Source: Cynocephalus volans (taxonomy: Eukaryota; Chordata; Mammalia; Dermoptera; Cynocephalidae). Taken from it: a stretch of DNA of 64,000 bases. Location of the stretch: contig NC_084462.1 in the NCBI RefSeq assembly GCF_027409185.1, positions 2,666,001 to 2,730,000 on the forward strand. The letters are read 5' to 3'. Within the stretch, counting starts at the first letter, position 1. Each line of letters opens with the position of its first letter. Under the pieces are notes generated by a model, which saw only the letters and a program-made list of their open reading frames with translations, ran no database searches and was not told the origin of the DNA. The position numbers were made by a program, and so were the translations under genes. Shown piece by piece: positions 1 to 20,100 of the stretch.

Positions 1-540
1 AGGCGAGGCGGGTATGGGGGGGATCCCGGGCTGGCGATGGGGGGAGGGGTGACCCAGCCCGTCAGCTCTGGGCGGCAAGAAGCTGCGGAGCGGGGAGTGA
101 CATCACCGCCGGAGGAGGGGCAGCACCGCTCCCTCCAACCCGGGGCTTCAAGCTCCGCCTTTATGGCGGACCCGGGGATCCTGGCATCCCCAGAAGAGAG
201 AGGAGAAACAGACGATGAGGTCCGCGGGAAGGGCATCCTCGCCCTTAGAACAAGGGTTGGGAAAACCTTTACTGATTTCAGCCGCCCCACTGTCACCTGT
301 CGCTGCCGTCGCGACCTGTCGCCTCCCATACGTGTTGTGGCTGTGCCCGCCCCCGCAGGGCGTGAGCACGGCGTGGACTACAGCGTCCGTGATGCTCTCC
401 TGCACCGGACGCCTCTGAGGAGGTGCAGTAGGCAAGGGGCTTTATGGGATTCGTAATGGAAGACCCCTCACCAGTCGGGCCTCGAGAAGGGGGTTACACC
501 CTTTGCCTCCCTCTCTTCCTCAACTCCGAAGGTCTAGGCA
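1..540. other. CpG-rich sequence beyond the NAPSA 3' end, no recognised gene
   Basis: Bases 1-460 are GC-rich with many CpG dinucleotides, unlike the introns that follow. Open frames exist on both strands (for example 37-456 plus and 148-435 minus), but none resembles a protein I know and none shows exon structure. Long chance frames are expected in GC-rich DNA. It could be a CpG island of a gene lying outside the window to the left. I cannot assign it. Confidence 0.4.
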
Positions 541-546
541 CTAGTT

Positions 547-8088
<7,542 letters not shown>

Positions 8089-8736
8089 CCTTGGGACCCC
8101 GGTGTGGACCCAGACGTCCTGGAGCCCTGTTTTATTTCCCGGAGACTCCACCCTGTTCACTCCCCACCTCCAGGTTTCTGAGGTGACCAGGGCATGAAGT
8201 CTTTCGTCGGATGACGGGCAGGGGGAGGGGTTGGCAGGGGGCAGAAGACAAGGGCGATATTTTTGAGGATTTGTGAAGAGTATTTTTGTAGGGTCACCAG
8301 AAGTAGTACCCCGTGTCCTGGGCCTTCCTCACTCCCAGCTTTGGTGGTGGAGGGGTGGGGGTTCTCCTCAGCTGGGACCACCCAGCCCCCATCCTTTAGC
8401 CTCTGTTATTTTTACTTCTAACTTTCACTTCACTTTTCAGAGACTCATTAACCACAAGTGTTCGCTTGGGCAAGCAGGAGGGACAGGCAAGGGGGAGGGG
8501 AGAGAGGGTCTGATTAGATGCCTGCCTTCCTGTACTGAGTGGGACTGCCAGCGTCTCAAGACCCTGACTCTTATTGTTTCATTTGGAAAATACTGAGAAA
8601 CACACACACAAAAATCACCCATAGTCCCCTGACATCCAAAAAGTATAAAAATAATTCACAGTGTCTCTTTCTGTCCATCTGCCCCCTCTTCTCCCCGATT
8701 AAGCTACTCAAATTTTAACAAAGATCAGAAATCTAA

Positions 8737-8884
8737 GGCCGGCCCGTGGCTAACTCGGTAGAGTGTGGTGCTGATAACACCAAGGCCACGGGTTCGGATC
8801 CTATATAGGGATGGCCGGTTTGCTCACTGGGTGAGCGTGGTGCTGACAACACCAAGTCAAGGGTTGAGATCCCCTTACCGGTCA

Positions 8885-8914
<30 letters not shown>
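8737..8914 (+). mobile_element. Dimeric CYN-type SINE
   Basis: Head-to-tail dimer with a long A tail. The direct repeat aagatcagaaatcta is present before (8721-8735) and after the tail (from 8915). Confidence 0.95.
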
Positions 8915-8918
<4 letters not shown>

Positions 8919-8934
8919 TCAGAAATCTAGTTGA

Positions 8935-9066
8935 AATTCAGATGCAGATTCCTGGGTATCACCCCCAGAGATTCTAGTTCAGGAGGCCTGGGATTGGGCA
9001 CAAGAATCTGTATTTTTAAACAAACTCACTGATCATGGGACCACAAACATTTTTGAGAAACTCTAC
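8935..9066 (+). mobile_element. MER5-like DNA transposon fragment
   Basis: Contains tcagatgcagattcctggg, ttctagttcaggaggcctgg and a tttttgagaaactctac end, as in the right part of MER5A. Not bounded precisely. Confidence 0.6.
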
Positions 9067-9179
9067 TTGAGCTTTCTGGCTTTCTAGCTTAGATTCACAT
9101 GTCAATATCAGCACGCATGTTTATATATTTTTTTCAGTAAATAAAAGCAGATTGTACTTATGAATCTGCAATTTTTTTT

Positions 9180-9900
9180 ACTTAACCTTGGACCTTAAGA
9201 AAAAAACATATAACTTACCTATAGTAAAACACACAAATCGAAGTGTGCAGCACAATGGCTTTATTTAGTTTCCTCAACAATTTAATATGAAGATCTTCAA
9301 GCTCAGAGAAAAGTTGAAAAAATTATAGAGTGAACCTCCATGAACCCACCACCTGGATTCAACAATTAATATGTTTTGCTGAATTTTCTTTATTACACAT
9401 CTATCCAGGGATCCATCTATCATCCAATACTGTAACTTTTTAATCATATATATTTAAAATAAGTTGCAGACATCATATTCTTTCCTCCCAAACACTTGAG
9501 CATTTACATTATCAGCCTGATAGATTTTTATATATGTGTGCACCGCCAACCAGATGGAAATACAGACCATTTCTAGTTCCCCAGAAGGTTCTTTCTCACT
9601 GCCTCCCAGCCAGTGCCTCCCAAAGGTAACCAATACCCTGACTTCTATAACCACAGTTCAGTTTTTACTGTTCTAGAATGTCACATACAATTAATCACAT
9701 GAATTCTTCCTTCTTGTCCATTTTCTATCACTCAATATCATACCTTTACATGTCTTTAAAAGTCAGAGCATATAGATTTACCTTATGTTTTCCCAAACAT
9801 CTTATGAAGATTTCCAAACATACAGCAAAGCTGAAAGAATTTTACAGTGAACACTCATACACCCACCACCTAGATTGTACCATTAACATTTGTCCATATT
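9180..9900 (-). mobile_element. Old L1 3'-end-like sequence
   Basis: AT-rich DNA with phrases such as cacccaccacctagattg, gaacctccatgaaccc and ttgcagacatc that I associate with antisense L1M 3' UTRs. A similar phrase recurs near 10190. Assignment by memory; borders approximate. Confidence 0.45.
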
Positions 9901-9934
9901 TGCTTTATGACATTTTATCCATCTAGCCATCCTT

Positions 9935-10140
9935 GTACCCCTGGGGGTATTTTTGTTCCAAGGGACATTTGGTATTGTTTGGAGACATTCTTGTTGTCAC
10001 AACTGTGGGGATTGGCAATGTGCTATTGGCAATGAATGGGTAAAGGCCAAGGATGTTGCTAAACATCCTGCAATGCATAGAACAGCGCCCACAACAAAAA
10101 ATGATCTGGCCCCAAATGTCAATAGTCCTGAAGACGATTA
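9935..10140 (+). mobile_element. hAT-Charlie-like nonautonomous DNA transposon
   Basis: Reads tacccctgggggtattt, gtttggagacattcttgttg, gctaaacatcctgcaatgc and caaatgtcaatagtcctga, as in a known mammalian MER-class hAT element whose exact name I cannot fix. Confidence 0.55.
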
Positions 10141-10697
10141 ACTGTGCTCAATCCATTCCTCAGTCCATCTCATTTTCTGGATTTCAGAATAAGTTGCAGA
10201 CATCAGTACCCTTCACTGTAGGTACTTCACCCTACCTCCTTCTTTTAAAAAGCTCGTAGAATTTTAGAATATGAATGTAACACCATTTACATAACTAACT
10301 CTCTGTGTAGATTGTTTCCCTCCTTTCAGTGTTATAAGCAACACTGCAGAAATGTCCTTATCCATATTTTTCTGTACATCTGTTCCATAATAACTGCATG
10401 TCAACTTCTAGAACTACAACTGCTCAAGCAATAACCATATGTAAGTTTTACATTTTGACAGCCAGTGCTTGACTGCTCTCCAGGGAGCTTATAATGATGT
10501 ACATGTCCAACGTCAGCCGGCAATAATAACAACAACTTCCTCCACATCCTCACCACTGCTACGTGTGAGCTGATAAATTTTTAAAAATGCTTTTTAATTG
10601 TTGTTGAAATGTTTATTTCCCTAATTACTAATGCTGTTGGGCATTATTTCTTTTTCTCTATATTTTTGCCATTTGTATTTCTTCCTTCAGGAATTAC

Positions 10698-10802
10698 TTT
10701 TTTTTTTTTTTTTTTTTGGTGGCTGGCTGGCATACGGATCTGAACCCATGAGGTTTGGGTTATAATCCTACCCTCTAACCGACTGAGCTAACTGGCCAGC
10801 CC
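10698..10802 (-). mobile_element. Monomeric tRNA-like SINE
   Basis: T-run then ggtggctggctggcat..., ending ctaactggccagccc. A single tRNA-like unit of a different subtype from the dimers, with box B antisense ggatctgaaccc. Confidence 0.85.
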
Positions 10803-10891
10803 AGAAATTTCTTTTACCTTTTGCATACATACATATATGCATACACACATAGACACATGCAAACACACTTTGAGACTCTTTATTATAATAA

Positions 10892-10990
10892 TTTTTTTTT
10901 TTTTTCTGGTGGCTGGCCAGTATGGGAATCCAAACACTTGACCTTGGTGTTACAGCACAATGCTCTAATGAATTGAGCAACCAGCCAGCC
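10892..10990 (-). mobile_element. Monomeric tRNA-like SINE, diverged
   Basis: T-run, ctggtggctggccagtatgg, ending gcaaccagccagcc. It directly abuts the next SINE. Confidence 0.8.
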
Positions 10991-10995
10991 AAGAC

Positions 10996-11156
10996 TTTTT
11001 TTTTTTTGGACCGATAAGGGGATCTTAACCCTTGGCTTGGTGTTGTCAGCACCACGCTCAGCCAGTGAGCAAACCGACCATCCCTATATAGGATCCGAAC
11101 CCGTGGCCTTGGTGTTATCAGCACCACACTCTCCCGAGTGAGCCACGGGCGGGCCC
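10996..11156 (-). mobile_element. Dimeric CYN-type SINE
   Basis: Full antisense dimer from T-run to cgggcgggccc. The short direct repeat caagacttt flanks it, so it inserted beside the older monomer. Confidence 0.92.
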
Positions 11157-11204
11157 AAGACTTTGAAAAGTCAAATAATTCAGATTCAGCGATATTGTTT
11201 ATAA

Positions 11205-11690
11205 TAGTTGTATTCGTTTCCTATGGCTACTGTAACAAATTATCACAAACTTGGAGGCTTAAAACAACTCACGTTTACTCTCCTGCAGTTATGAGAGTCA
11301 GAAATCCAAAATGGTTTCAATGGATCAAAATTATGGTATCAGCAGGTCCTCGCTCCCTCTGGAGGCTCTAGAGAAGAATCCATTTCCTTGCCTTTCCAGC
11401 TTCCAGAGCTGCGTTCCATGCCTTGCAGCCCCTTCCTCTGTCTTTGAAGACAGCATCATAGCATCTTGCTTCAGTCTTCAGAGGGACTTCTGTATCACAT
11501 CTCCCTCTGCCTCCTTCTTATAAGGCCCCTTGTAATTACATTTAGGGCCCACCTGGATAATCCAGGATAATCTCCCCATCTCAGACTCCTTCACTTAGTC
11601 ACATCTGCGAACCCCTTTTGTCATATATGGTAACATTTATAGTCCCGGGGATTAAGATGTGAATATCTTTTGGGAGCCATTAGTCAGCTT
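11205..11690 (-). mobile_element. MLT1-like LTR (MaLR), antisense
   Basis: Runs from cctatggctactgtaacaaa through ggcttaaaacaactc, cttataaggccccttg and agggcccacctggat to gattaagatgtgaatatc. This is the antisense layout of MLT1-family LTRs as I recall it. Noncoding relic. Confidence 0.65.
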
Positions 11691-12209
11691 AAAATGTTGG
11701 TTGGTAAATTACTTATTACCTTTACTGCATGTTTCTCCATTCGAATCTAATTCCCATGAAGGCAAATATTTTCATCTGTTTGATTCGCCACTGTGTGCTC
11801 CGCACCTAGGACAGTGCCTGGCACATAGTAAACACGATACATAATGGTAAAGATCCACTTTGCCGACCACTTGGTCTGGAAGATTTCCCTGAAAAAGCAG
11901 ACAGTCAGTGTCTCTACAATAACTCTCACCATCCCACCCCTCTTTGTTTCAGCAACCAGAACCCTCAATGTGGGCCCCCTCTAATCACCCTCCACCCACC
12001 CCCGTTGGCATCATCACCCAGCCCCAACTTTCTATGCGTGTTAAGTAGTAAGAGGCCTTGCCTGCAAATTCCAAAATAGCCACACGGTGGCAGTGTGGGC
12101 CTATTTTTCCCAGCCAAGGTTCCGGCCCCCTACTCCCCGCACCCTGCCACTCACTTCTTGAGCTGAACGCCTGGAACACACAGGGTACTTTCCAGCCTCC
12201 CTGCTTTTC

Positions 12210-12307
12210 TGTTTGTTTATTTGTGGCAGCCGGCCGGTACAGGGATCAAATCCTGGGCCTTGGTGTTGTCAGCATGCTCTAACCAACTGAAGTAACCGGC
12301 CAGCCCC
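12210..12307 (-). mobile_element. Monomeric tRNA-like SINE
   Basis: ggcagccggccggtacaggg to gtaaccggccagcccc. Near-identical flanks cctccctgctttt and cctctctgctttt are the probable target-site duplication. Confidence 0.85.
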
Positions 12308-13689
12308 ACCCTCTCTGCTTTTGCCGTAGCGGTCCCCACTGCCTCGGATGCCGACTCGCTCACTTTCTGCGAGGCCCAATGGTAAAATGGGCAGAACAAA
12401 TGCTTTCTCCCTGGAAAGCCCTCCCCGACTGCCCCTGCTGAAGCTCGCTCGCTGGGAGATGTCCTCTCGAACATAGCCCAGCAAATGGGACGTGGATCAA
12501 TCACCCTATCTTGTCGCTTGGCGGTTTATGACCTCTGGCCTCCACCTCAACACAATCCTTAGAGAGGCCTCAGGGTGCAGTTAGGTAAAGGATTACTAGA
12601 TTTTTCAAATCCATCATTTTATTTAATCGTCTAACCTTGTAAGAGAGGGATTATCGTCCACATTTTACGCGGGGGGTGGGGTGGGGGTGGGGAGCGGGCA
12701 GCCCAGGTGCACTTGGTGGGGATTTGAACCCAGGTTCTGACGCTCCAGAAATCAACCCAGACGCTATGCTCTCTCTCACTGCCTGTTCTATTGGCTGGAA
12801 TCTCATCACGTGACCGCGCCCAGCTGCAAGGCCTATTGGGAAATGTAGTCCATCTGTGTCCATGGCAAGGAACTGTTTTGGTGAATGCTCAGCCTGTGTC
12901 TGCCACATCTGGCCTACCAGGCCTCATGACCCGACCCGCGTTCTCTCTATGAACTTGTCTCACACCTTCCCCTCCTCTGCACTCAGCTCCAGCCATCCTA
13001 ACCTCCTTGCTGCTCTTTGAAAATGCCAAAATTAATTCTACCTCAGGGACTTTGCACTGGCTGTTCCCTATGCCTGAATGCCTTTCTTTCCCCCAAGTTT
13101 CCATATGTGTCCCTCCTTCACATCCTTTGTCTCTGGAAGTTTTATTCAGGGGAGGGATACTTTATTTCCGTAATAAATAGGGGATAGATGTCACTTACTG
13201 GACTTGCAGCCTACTCTCTTTTACATATAACTGCAAGTGTAATTCTGGCATTATGTTAATATACCCTGTTTTCCTGAGGTGCAGCTTATGTATACATATA
13301 TGCATATATAAGCTAATATAACTTATATATGTTTGTATTATTGGTAATCTTATTAAGATGGCCACAATTTTTGAAAAATCAAGTCACCTGTGGCAATGCT
13401 GCCTGAAGCATGTGAGCTTATGATACAACACTCCTGTATCAGATTGCACTGTAGCTGTCAAATTGACAGTGATTCTACATTTGGAAATAAGATCTGGCTG
13501 CCTATTGTGTCTTTTGAGTGCCTACATTAAGGGACACATCACTTTATTACAAATTAATTTCCATTTTAAAATTTTTTCTATTACAGCTGTGAAGTAAAGT
13601 GATATCTTGTTGTGTACACAGGTGGGTTACATTATCTCTGAATTTAATTTCGGAACAGTAAAGGCAGAATTACGTATTACAAATTATTT

Positions 13690-14440
13690 ATAATAAAAGA
13701 AAAAAGTTAACCATCAAGAAAGTGCAAATTAAAACTACAATGAAATATCACTTCGTACACACTACAGTGGCTATAATGAAAAAGAGAAAACAAGTGTTGG
13801 TAAAGATGTGGAGAAATTAAAGCCCTCATACACTACTGATGCGAATGTGAAATGGTATATGTAGTCTGGCAGGTCCTAAAAAAGTTAAGCATACAGTTAC
13901 ATGCAATATGACCCAGCAATCCCATTCCAAGATAAATACCCAAGAGAAATGAAAACATGTCTACAAAAAAATTTGTACATGAATATCCATAGCATTATAG
14001 CCAGAATAGAAACAACCCAAATGTCCATCAACTGATGAATGGATAAATAAAAAGTGGTATATCCACACAATGGAATATTATTCAGCTGTAAACAGAAATG
14101 AAGTATTGATACATGTTATGGCATAGAAGAAACCTGAAAGCATTGTGCTAAGTGAAAGATGCCAGTCACAAAGAACTACATATGCTAAGATTCCATTTAT
14201 AGGAAATATACAGAATAGGCAAATTGCATAGAGACAGGTAGATTAATGGTTGCCTTGACCTGCGGCGTGGGGTGAGGATGCGGCGGGGCAGGGAATGGAG
14301 AATTGGGAGTAACTGCTAATGGGTATGAGTTTCTTTTTGGAGTGAAAAAGTTCCGAAATCGATTATGGTGATGGTTGCACAACTCTGCATTAAATTGTAC
14401 TTTAAGTATGTGTGAATTATACCTCAATAATTTTTCCTAA
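13690..14440 (+). mobile_element. L1 (L1M-like) 3' end
   Basis: Contains tgcaaattaaaactacaatg, acccaaatgtccatcaactg, aatggaatattattcagctg and a tail with gattatggtgatggttgcac, a standard old L1 3' end in sense orientation. No intact reading frame. Confidence 0.8.
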
Positions 14441-14730
14441 AAATTTAGGGGATATTGGATCAACTAAAAATAAGAATATTAGTCTACAACTAGATTCAGA
14501 TAACAAAACTGCCATGGACTGAATGCTGATATATGCCAGGCAATGCACTTTCTGAATCCTCACACCCTTCATAAGAAATAATTTCAAAAACAAAAAATAA
14601 AGAAGAAATGAAAAGAAAGAAAGAATAATTTCCCCTATTTCACAGGTAGGGCAACTGAGATTGAGTGCTATGACTTGCTCTAAAAGTGTTGTGATTCATC
14701 TTTAACCTCTTTCAGTCTTTTGCACTTTTC

Positions 14731-14901
14731 TTTTCTTTTTTTGTGATTGGTAAGGGGATCGCAACCCTTGGCTTGGTGTCGTCCGCACCGCGCTCAGCCA
14801 CTGAGCGCACCGGCCATCCCTACATAGGATCCGAACCCGTGGCGGGAACGACGCTGCGCTCCCAGCGCCTCACTCTCCTGAGTGAGCCACGGGGCCGGCC
14901 C
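14731..14901 (-). mobile_element. Dimeric CYN-type SINE
   Basis: Antisense dimer with extra changes in its 5' unit (cgggaacgacgctgcgctcc). Direct repeat tgcacttttct on both sides. Confidence 0.93.
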
Positions 14902-14934
14902 TGCACTTTTCTAATAGTAGAAAGTTAGAGATAA

Positions 14935-15109
14935 CTTTTTTTTTTTTTTTTTTTAAATGACCGGCAAGGGAATCTTAATCCTTGACTTGGTGTTGTCAGC
15001 ACCACGCTCTCCCAAGTGAGTTAACCAGCCATCCCTATATGGGATCCGAACCCGGGGCCTTCGGTGTTACCAGCACCGCCCTCTCCCGAGTGAGCCACCG
15101 GCCGGCCCC
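14935..15109 (-). mobile_element. Dimeric CYN-type SINE
   Basis: T-run, aaatgaccggcaaggg, ending cgagtgagccaccggccggc. Flanks gttagagataactttt and gttagaaacaacttta are a decayed target-site duplication. Confidence 0.92.
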
Positions 15110-15674
15110 AGAACGTTAGAAACAACTTTAACACCCACAGGAATAAACATAGCTCCAACATTTCAGAGTCCTCATTTGAGCCCAGCCCTGTTCATGTTTT
15201 TTCTTTTTCTTTTTTTTTTTTTTTTTTTACTTCATTTAATCATAAGAACAATATATAATGAGGTCAGTACTCTGGTTGCTCTCAATTTACAGATAAGAAA
15301 ACTGAGGCGCGGGGAGGCTAAGTAACTTGCCAGACTCCGATGCCCATGTTAACGATTCCTTCTACTGCTAATATCCTTGGGTGGAAAATTCCGCAGCCTC
15401 AATTCCCCGCCCGGAGTGGACAAAACAAGTTACGAAAGGCATGGAACACGCAGTCCCTTTTTGGGGTGACTCTCTAGGGAAAGACTTTGGAACCATTTCC
15501 ATCTTCTCCCTGTTCACATATGCTGATCTTTCTTGAAAAGCTATTATTTTTACCTTTTTGGTAAGGGGAGACTAGGCTTTTTTATTTTTAATTCTTCCAG
15601 TCACCAACTTATGTTTAAAATGTATATTTCCTAGGTCCAGGTTTGTAATTTAACTTATTTAAAACCAATAAGCA

Positions 15675-15757
15675 GGCTGACCGGTTAGCTCAATTGGTTA
15701 GAGCGTGGTGCTGACAACACCAAAGTCTGCACCGACCAGCCTCCAAAATAAAAAAAC
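15675..15757 (+). mobile_element. Partial tRNA-like SINE
   Basis: ggctgaccggttagctcaat, tggttagagcgtggtgctga, then a shortened 3' part with an A-rich tail. It retains the box A-like start but has lost the box B segment. Confidence 0.75.
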
Positions 15758-15979
15758 AAAAGCAACAAGCAACGCGCCTCCAAAATCAGAAAACTTGTAA
15801 CAACCGAAAAAAGGGCAAACATGCTTTAAATCGGTCATGTGCAAAAACGGCGATAGCTGGGGAGATTTAAAGTCGATTAAATCTTTGGCAGAGGGCCCAG
15901 AGAAGAGCATTGGTGGGCTTAATCCCCAAAGCGCGGGGCTGGAAGGTCTGGGACCGGCCATGTCCCCCTCCTGCCCAAC

Positions 15980-16480
15980 ATTCGATTGAATGGATCCGGA
16001 ACTCTTCTGCCGAAGCCCCGCGGAGCTTCCCGGTGGAGTCAACTTCCGGTAGGCATACCACCTCCGCGCGGGGCAGCCGATTCGGCAGGTCCTAAACGGG
16101 GCGGAAGTCCGTCATCTTTCACTCCCCGCCTCTTTCCAGAAGTGACGCACGGCGGGGTTGCCGGAAGAAGTGGCGAAGTTACTTTTGAAGGGACCTGAGT
16201 AGCGGCGGCGTGTCAGGGGCTACCGAGGAGGAAGAAGAGACGCAGAGCAAGGGGACGGAGGCAGGTGCACCTGCGAGTGGGGAGACGCGGGAGGAGCCCC
16301 TGAGCAGGGGCTTTCCGGCGTTCCAGTCGCTGTTCCGCTCAGGCCTCTTCTCTCCTACCATTTCCTCCGCTCAGTAGCTCGCGCCTCCACAGGCTGTTTC
16401 CAGGGCAACGGGAGTAGGAGACCCCGCGAGAGACCGCCCACGAGACCCCCGCGCGCAGCCATGAGCCCCGCCCCCTATTG
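15980..16480 (+). promoter_or_regulatory. NR1H2: CpG-rich promoter and 5' untranslated region of NR1H2
   Basis: CpG density rises sharply, and ETS-type motifs appear (cttccgg near 16043, ggcggaagtcc near 16100, ccggaagaag near 16161). No TATA box. A noncoding first exon probably lies about 16150-16270, before the coding-exon acceptor at 17140; I cannot fix its donor. NRF1-like or SP1-like GC boxes cannot be told apart by eye. Confidence 0.65.
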
Positions 16481-17140
16481 GTGCTCGGAGAGGGGCGGGA
16501 CCTGGAGCGAGGTGTGGGGGCGGAGCATGATGGGAGGAGATGGGGCGGGACCTGGAGCAAGATGATGGAGGCGGGGCTTGGGGTGGGGTATTGCTGGGGA
16601 GGCGCAAGCTGTTGGAGAGGCCCCTGATGGGAGTCGTGGAAACTGGACCTAGGAGGAAAAGATGGGGGCGGAGCATAATACGAGGGGATGGGGTCCGAAT
16701 GAGAGATATGGGTGCTTCCTCGGCAGAGGTGAGGTAGAGCCTTAGTAAGAGTAGATGGGGTGAAGCTTGATGAGACGGAGGATGTGAGGGCAGAGCATGA
16801 CTGCAGGTTCTCCTGGATGGTACCTGGAGGGAGCAGGTGGGCGGGATCTGGAGGGGTGGGACCTAGAGGGGGGTTGGGACTTAGCCGACTAAGCTAACCA
16901 GGGGATGGGGGCGGGACTTAATACCAAACTTTAGGAAGGCTTGGAGCAGAAGGGGCGGGCCGTGTTAGAATGGGTGAGGAGGGTTTGTAGACTGGTAGGG
17001 ACTGGGGGTGGGGGTCTCTGTGCTGCAGTAAGTGTCTGGGAGAGATGGAAGAAAGAGGGGCACCCTCATCAGGACCTGAGACTGGCCTGACCCAACCCTT
17101 CCTAATCGCACAGGGCTCTCTATTCCCTTGTATTCTGCAG

Positions 17141-20100
17141 GCTGCTCCGTGACCCCACTATGTCCTCCCCCACCACGAGTTCCCTGGACACCCCACTGCC
17201 TGGTGAGTTACTCTCTTCCCCACCCAGCCCCCATCACGCACTGGCAGGAGAAGCTAACTGTACCTCCCTCGATTTCCTCCCTCTCCTAGGAAATGGACCC
17301 CCACAGCCCGGCGCCCCCTCTTCTTCACCCACTGTAAAGGAGGAGGGTCCTGAGCCGTGGCCCGGGGGTCCCGACCCTGATGTCCCAGGCATTGATGAGG
17401 CCAGCTCAGCCTGCAGCGTGGGTGAGACAGGGCCCAGGAACAGGGGTCTGGGAATTGGTGTGGGGGGCTTGGGAAGGGATCTAGGAAGGGAGAAAGATCA
17501 GTAAGAGGGATGGAAACAGGCCTCTGTTTCTTGTTGATTTTTTTTCTTCCATTTCTCCTTGACATTCTTTAATTTTGATTCATTCTTTGGGGTCTAGTGA
17601 CATGAACATCTTTCCTTATGAATTGTAATCTCCTGGGTGTCATCATCTCCTCCTCTCAGGCTCTGTCCTCTGATTCTTTGCCTCGGTATCTCTCTTGGGT
17701 CTGTCCCTCTGGCTGCTTTTCTCTTTGTGGCTGTCTCTCACAGTCTTTGTCTGTCTACCGCAGTCATCCCAGACCCAGAGGAGGAGCCAGAGCGCAAGCG
17801 AAAGAAGGGCCCTGCTCCAAAGATGCTGGGCCACGAGCTTTGCCGTGTGTGCGGGGACAAGGCCTCTGGCTTCCATTACAATGTACTCAGCTGCGAAGGC
17901 TGCAAGGGCTTCTTCCGGCGCAGTGTGGTCCACGGCGGAGCTGGGCGCTATACCTGCCGGGGTGGTGGGACCTGCCAGATGGATGCCTTCATGCGGCGCA
18001 AGTGTCAGCAGTGCAGGCTGCGCAAATGCAAGGAGGCAGGGATGAGGGAGCAGTGTGAGTGCCGGGGGAGGGGGAGGTACAGCCTGGCCCCTGCCCAGCC
18101 CCGGGACTCTACTGAGACCTGTATCCCCGCCCCCCACAGGCGTCCTCTCTGAAGAACAGATCCGGAAGAAGAAGATTCGGAAGCAACAGCAGCAGCAACA
18201 GCAGCAGCAGTCGCCTGTGGGGCCGGGGGGCAGCAGCAGTACAGCCTCCGGGCCTGGGGCATCCCCTGGAGGGCCTGAAGTGGGTGCCCAGGGCTCTGGG
18301 GAAGGCGAGGGTATCCAGCTAACAGCGGCTCAGGAACTAATGATCCAGCAGTTGGTGGCAGCCCAGCTGCAGTGCAACAAACGCTCCTTCTCTGACCAGC
18401 CCAAAGTCACGGTACTGCCCACTTCCACAGCCTTGGGGAGTGACTGGCTGGGTGGGGTAGAGCCGGCAGGACTATGGCCCAGAGTGTGGGAGGGAATGAG
18501 GCTCCAGATGGCAGGGACTTTGAAAGGAGGGTCTCCTAGGATGCAGGCTTTGCTTCAAGGTGCCCCCATGGCCTTGGGCTCACAGGTGGAGTCCTGGGAG
18601 TGACCCTGGTCTCCTGTGTCCCAGCCCTGGCCCCTGGGCGCAGACCCCCAGTCCCGAGATGCCCGCCAGCAGCGCTTTGCCCACTTCACGGAGCTGGCCA
18701 TCATCTCAGTCCAGGAGATTGTGGACTTTGCCAAACAGGTGCCTGGCTTCCTACAGCTTGGGCGTGAGGACCAGATTGCTCTCCTGAAGGCGTCCACCAT
18801 CGAGGTAACAGCCAGGCTGCTTGTCATCAGTGAGGTCTTTTCCTTCTGCCCACAATGAATCCAGAGATAGCTTCAGGACAGACGCTGGGAGCAGAGTAAC
18901 AAGCAAGACTAGTCTCTGCCCTCATCAGGATGACATTCCACAGGGGCATGTCCACATACTAAACAAGATAGTCAGAACTTCCTATGAGCTAACGAGAGAA
19001 AAGTAAAAAGGGCTGAGGCTGAGACTAACAGAAGATTGGGTTAGAGGGGCCACTTTAGAGAAAATGTGCCAAAAAGCTTTTCAGATGAGTTGATGTTTGA
19101 ATCCAAACAAGGATAATGAATAAGTATTGAGTGCTTACTATGTGTTAGGCTCCCTTCCAAGGGCTGGCATATGACAGAGAACAAAACAGACAAAACTCCC
19201 CACCCCCATGTCTCCATAACCAGCTAGGGAAAGAGTGTCTTAAAGCTGGGGATGGGGCTGGGGCGGTGGTTGTGCAAGCGGGTGCTGAAGCCAGGAGGAA
19301 GCAAAGAGCTTAGAGTGTCTAACATGTTCATTGCATGCTGGTGCGACTGAGAGGATGAGCGTCAGGGGGGTAAGGGATGGTCCTATCAAGGCGAGATTGG
19401 ACCCGCCCATTTGGGCCAGGAGTGGAAAGACCAGCAGCTAAAGGGGCCTCCTTGAGCCTCCTCCCCCCGCTGCCCTCAGATCATGCTGCTGGAGACGGCC
19501 AGACGCTACAACCACGAGACAGAGTGCATCACCTTCCTGAAGGACTTCACCTACAGCAAGGATGACTTCCATCGTGCAGGTAGGGCCGAGGGCAGGCTTG
19601 AGTGGGCCTAGGTGACCTTGGGCCATCTCATTCCCATCTCAGCATCTGTTTCTTTATCTCCAAAGTGGGAGTGAGGGTTGAGCCAACATGAGAGCAAGAC
19701 AAGAGTACACTTTTTGAGTGCCGACTCTGTACAGTGGGACACAGTGGAGATTGAGAGAGAGAGGTCTCTGCTGTCACATAGAGCATCTTGGTGGGAATTT
19801 GGAGAAAGCAACCCCCTCCAAATCTGGTCTTACCTGACGGCGGCAGGCTGGGTCTTTGTCCATTGTGAAGCATGCAACCTACCCAGCTGTATAGGGCAGC
19901 CCTGGCTCCTGTCCTCTAAGAGCATTTACCTGGGGATGTGACTAGGCAGCTCCTGAGGGGTGAGAGGCATTGCCTAGGAAAAGGGGAGTAGCTGCTATAG
20001 TGTGTACACAAATGCCTCACCCCCTCGTCTTCTGAGCTTTCTTAGTAAATCCTGCTCTCTCCAGTCAGTTCTCGCTGGGGCACCTCTCTGCATTCCTGGA

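Larger units (their letters stand above)
8089..16000. other. Intergenic region between divergent NAPSA and NR1H2
   Basis: No exon-like open frame with a recognisable protein was seen. It contains seven or eight CYN SINEs, old L1 tails, an MLT1-like LTR, DNA-transposon remnants and unassigned AT-rich DNA. The first few hundred bases above 8088 must hold the NAPSA promoter, but I see no clear TATA box there. Confidence 0.7.

Noticed and set aside
17618-18152. LXR beta translation starting inside intron 3
   Set aside because: The open frame extends left of the acceptor at 17763 only by chance.
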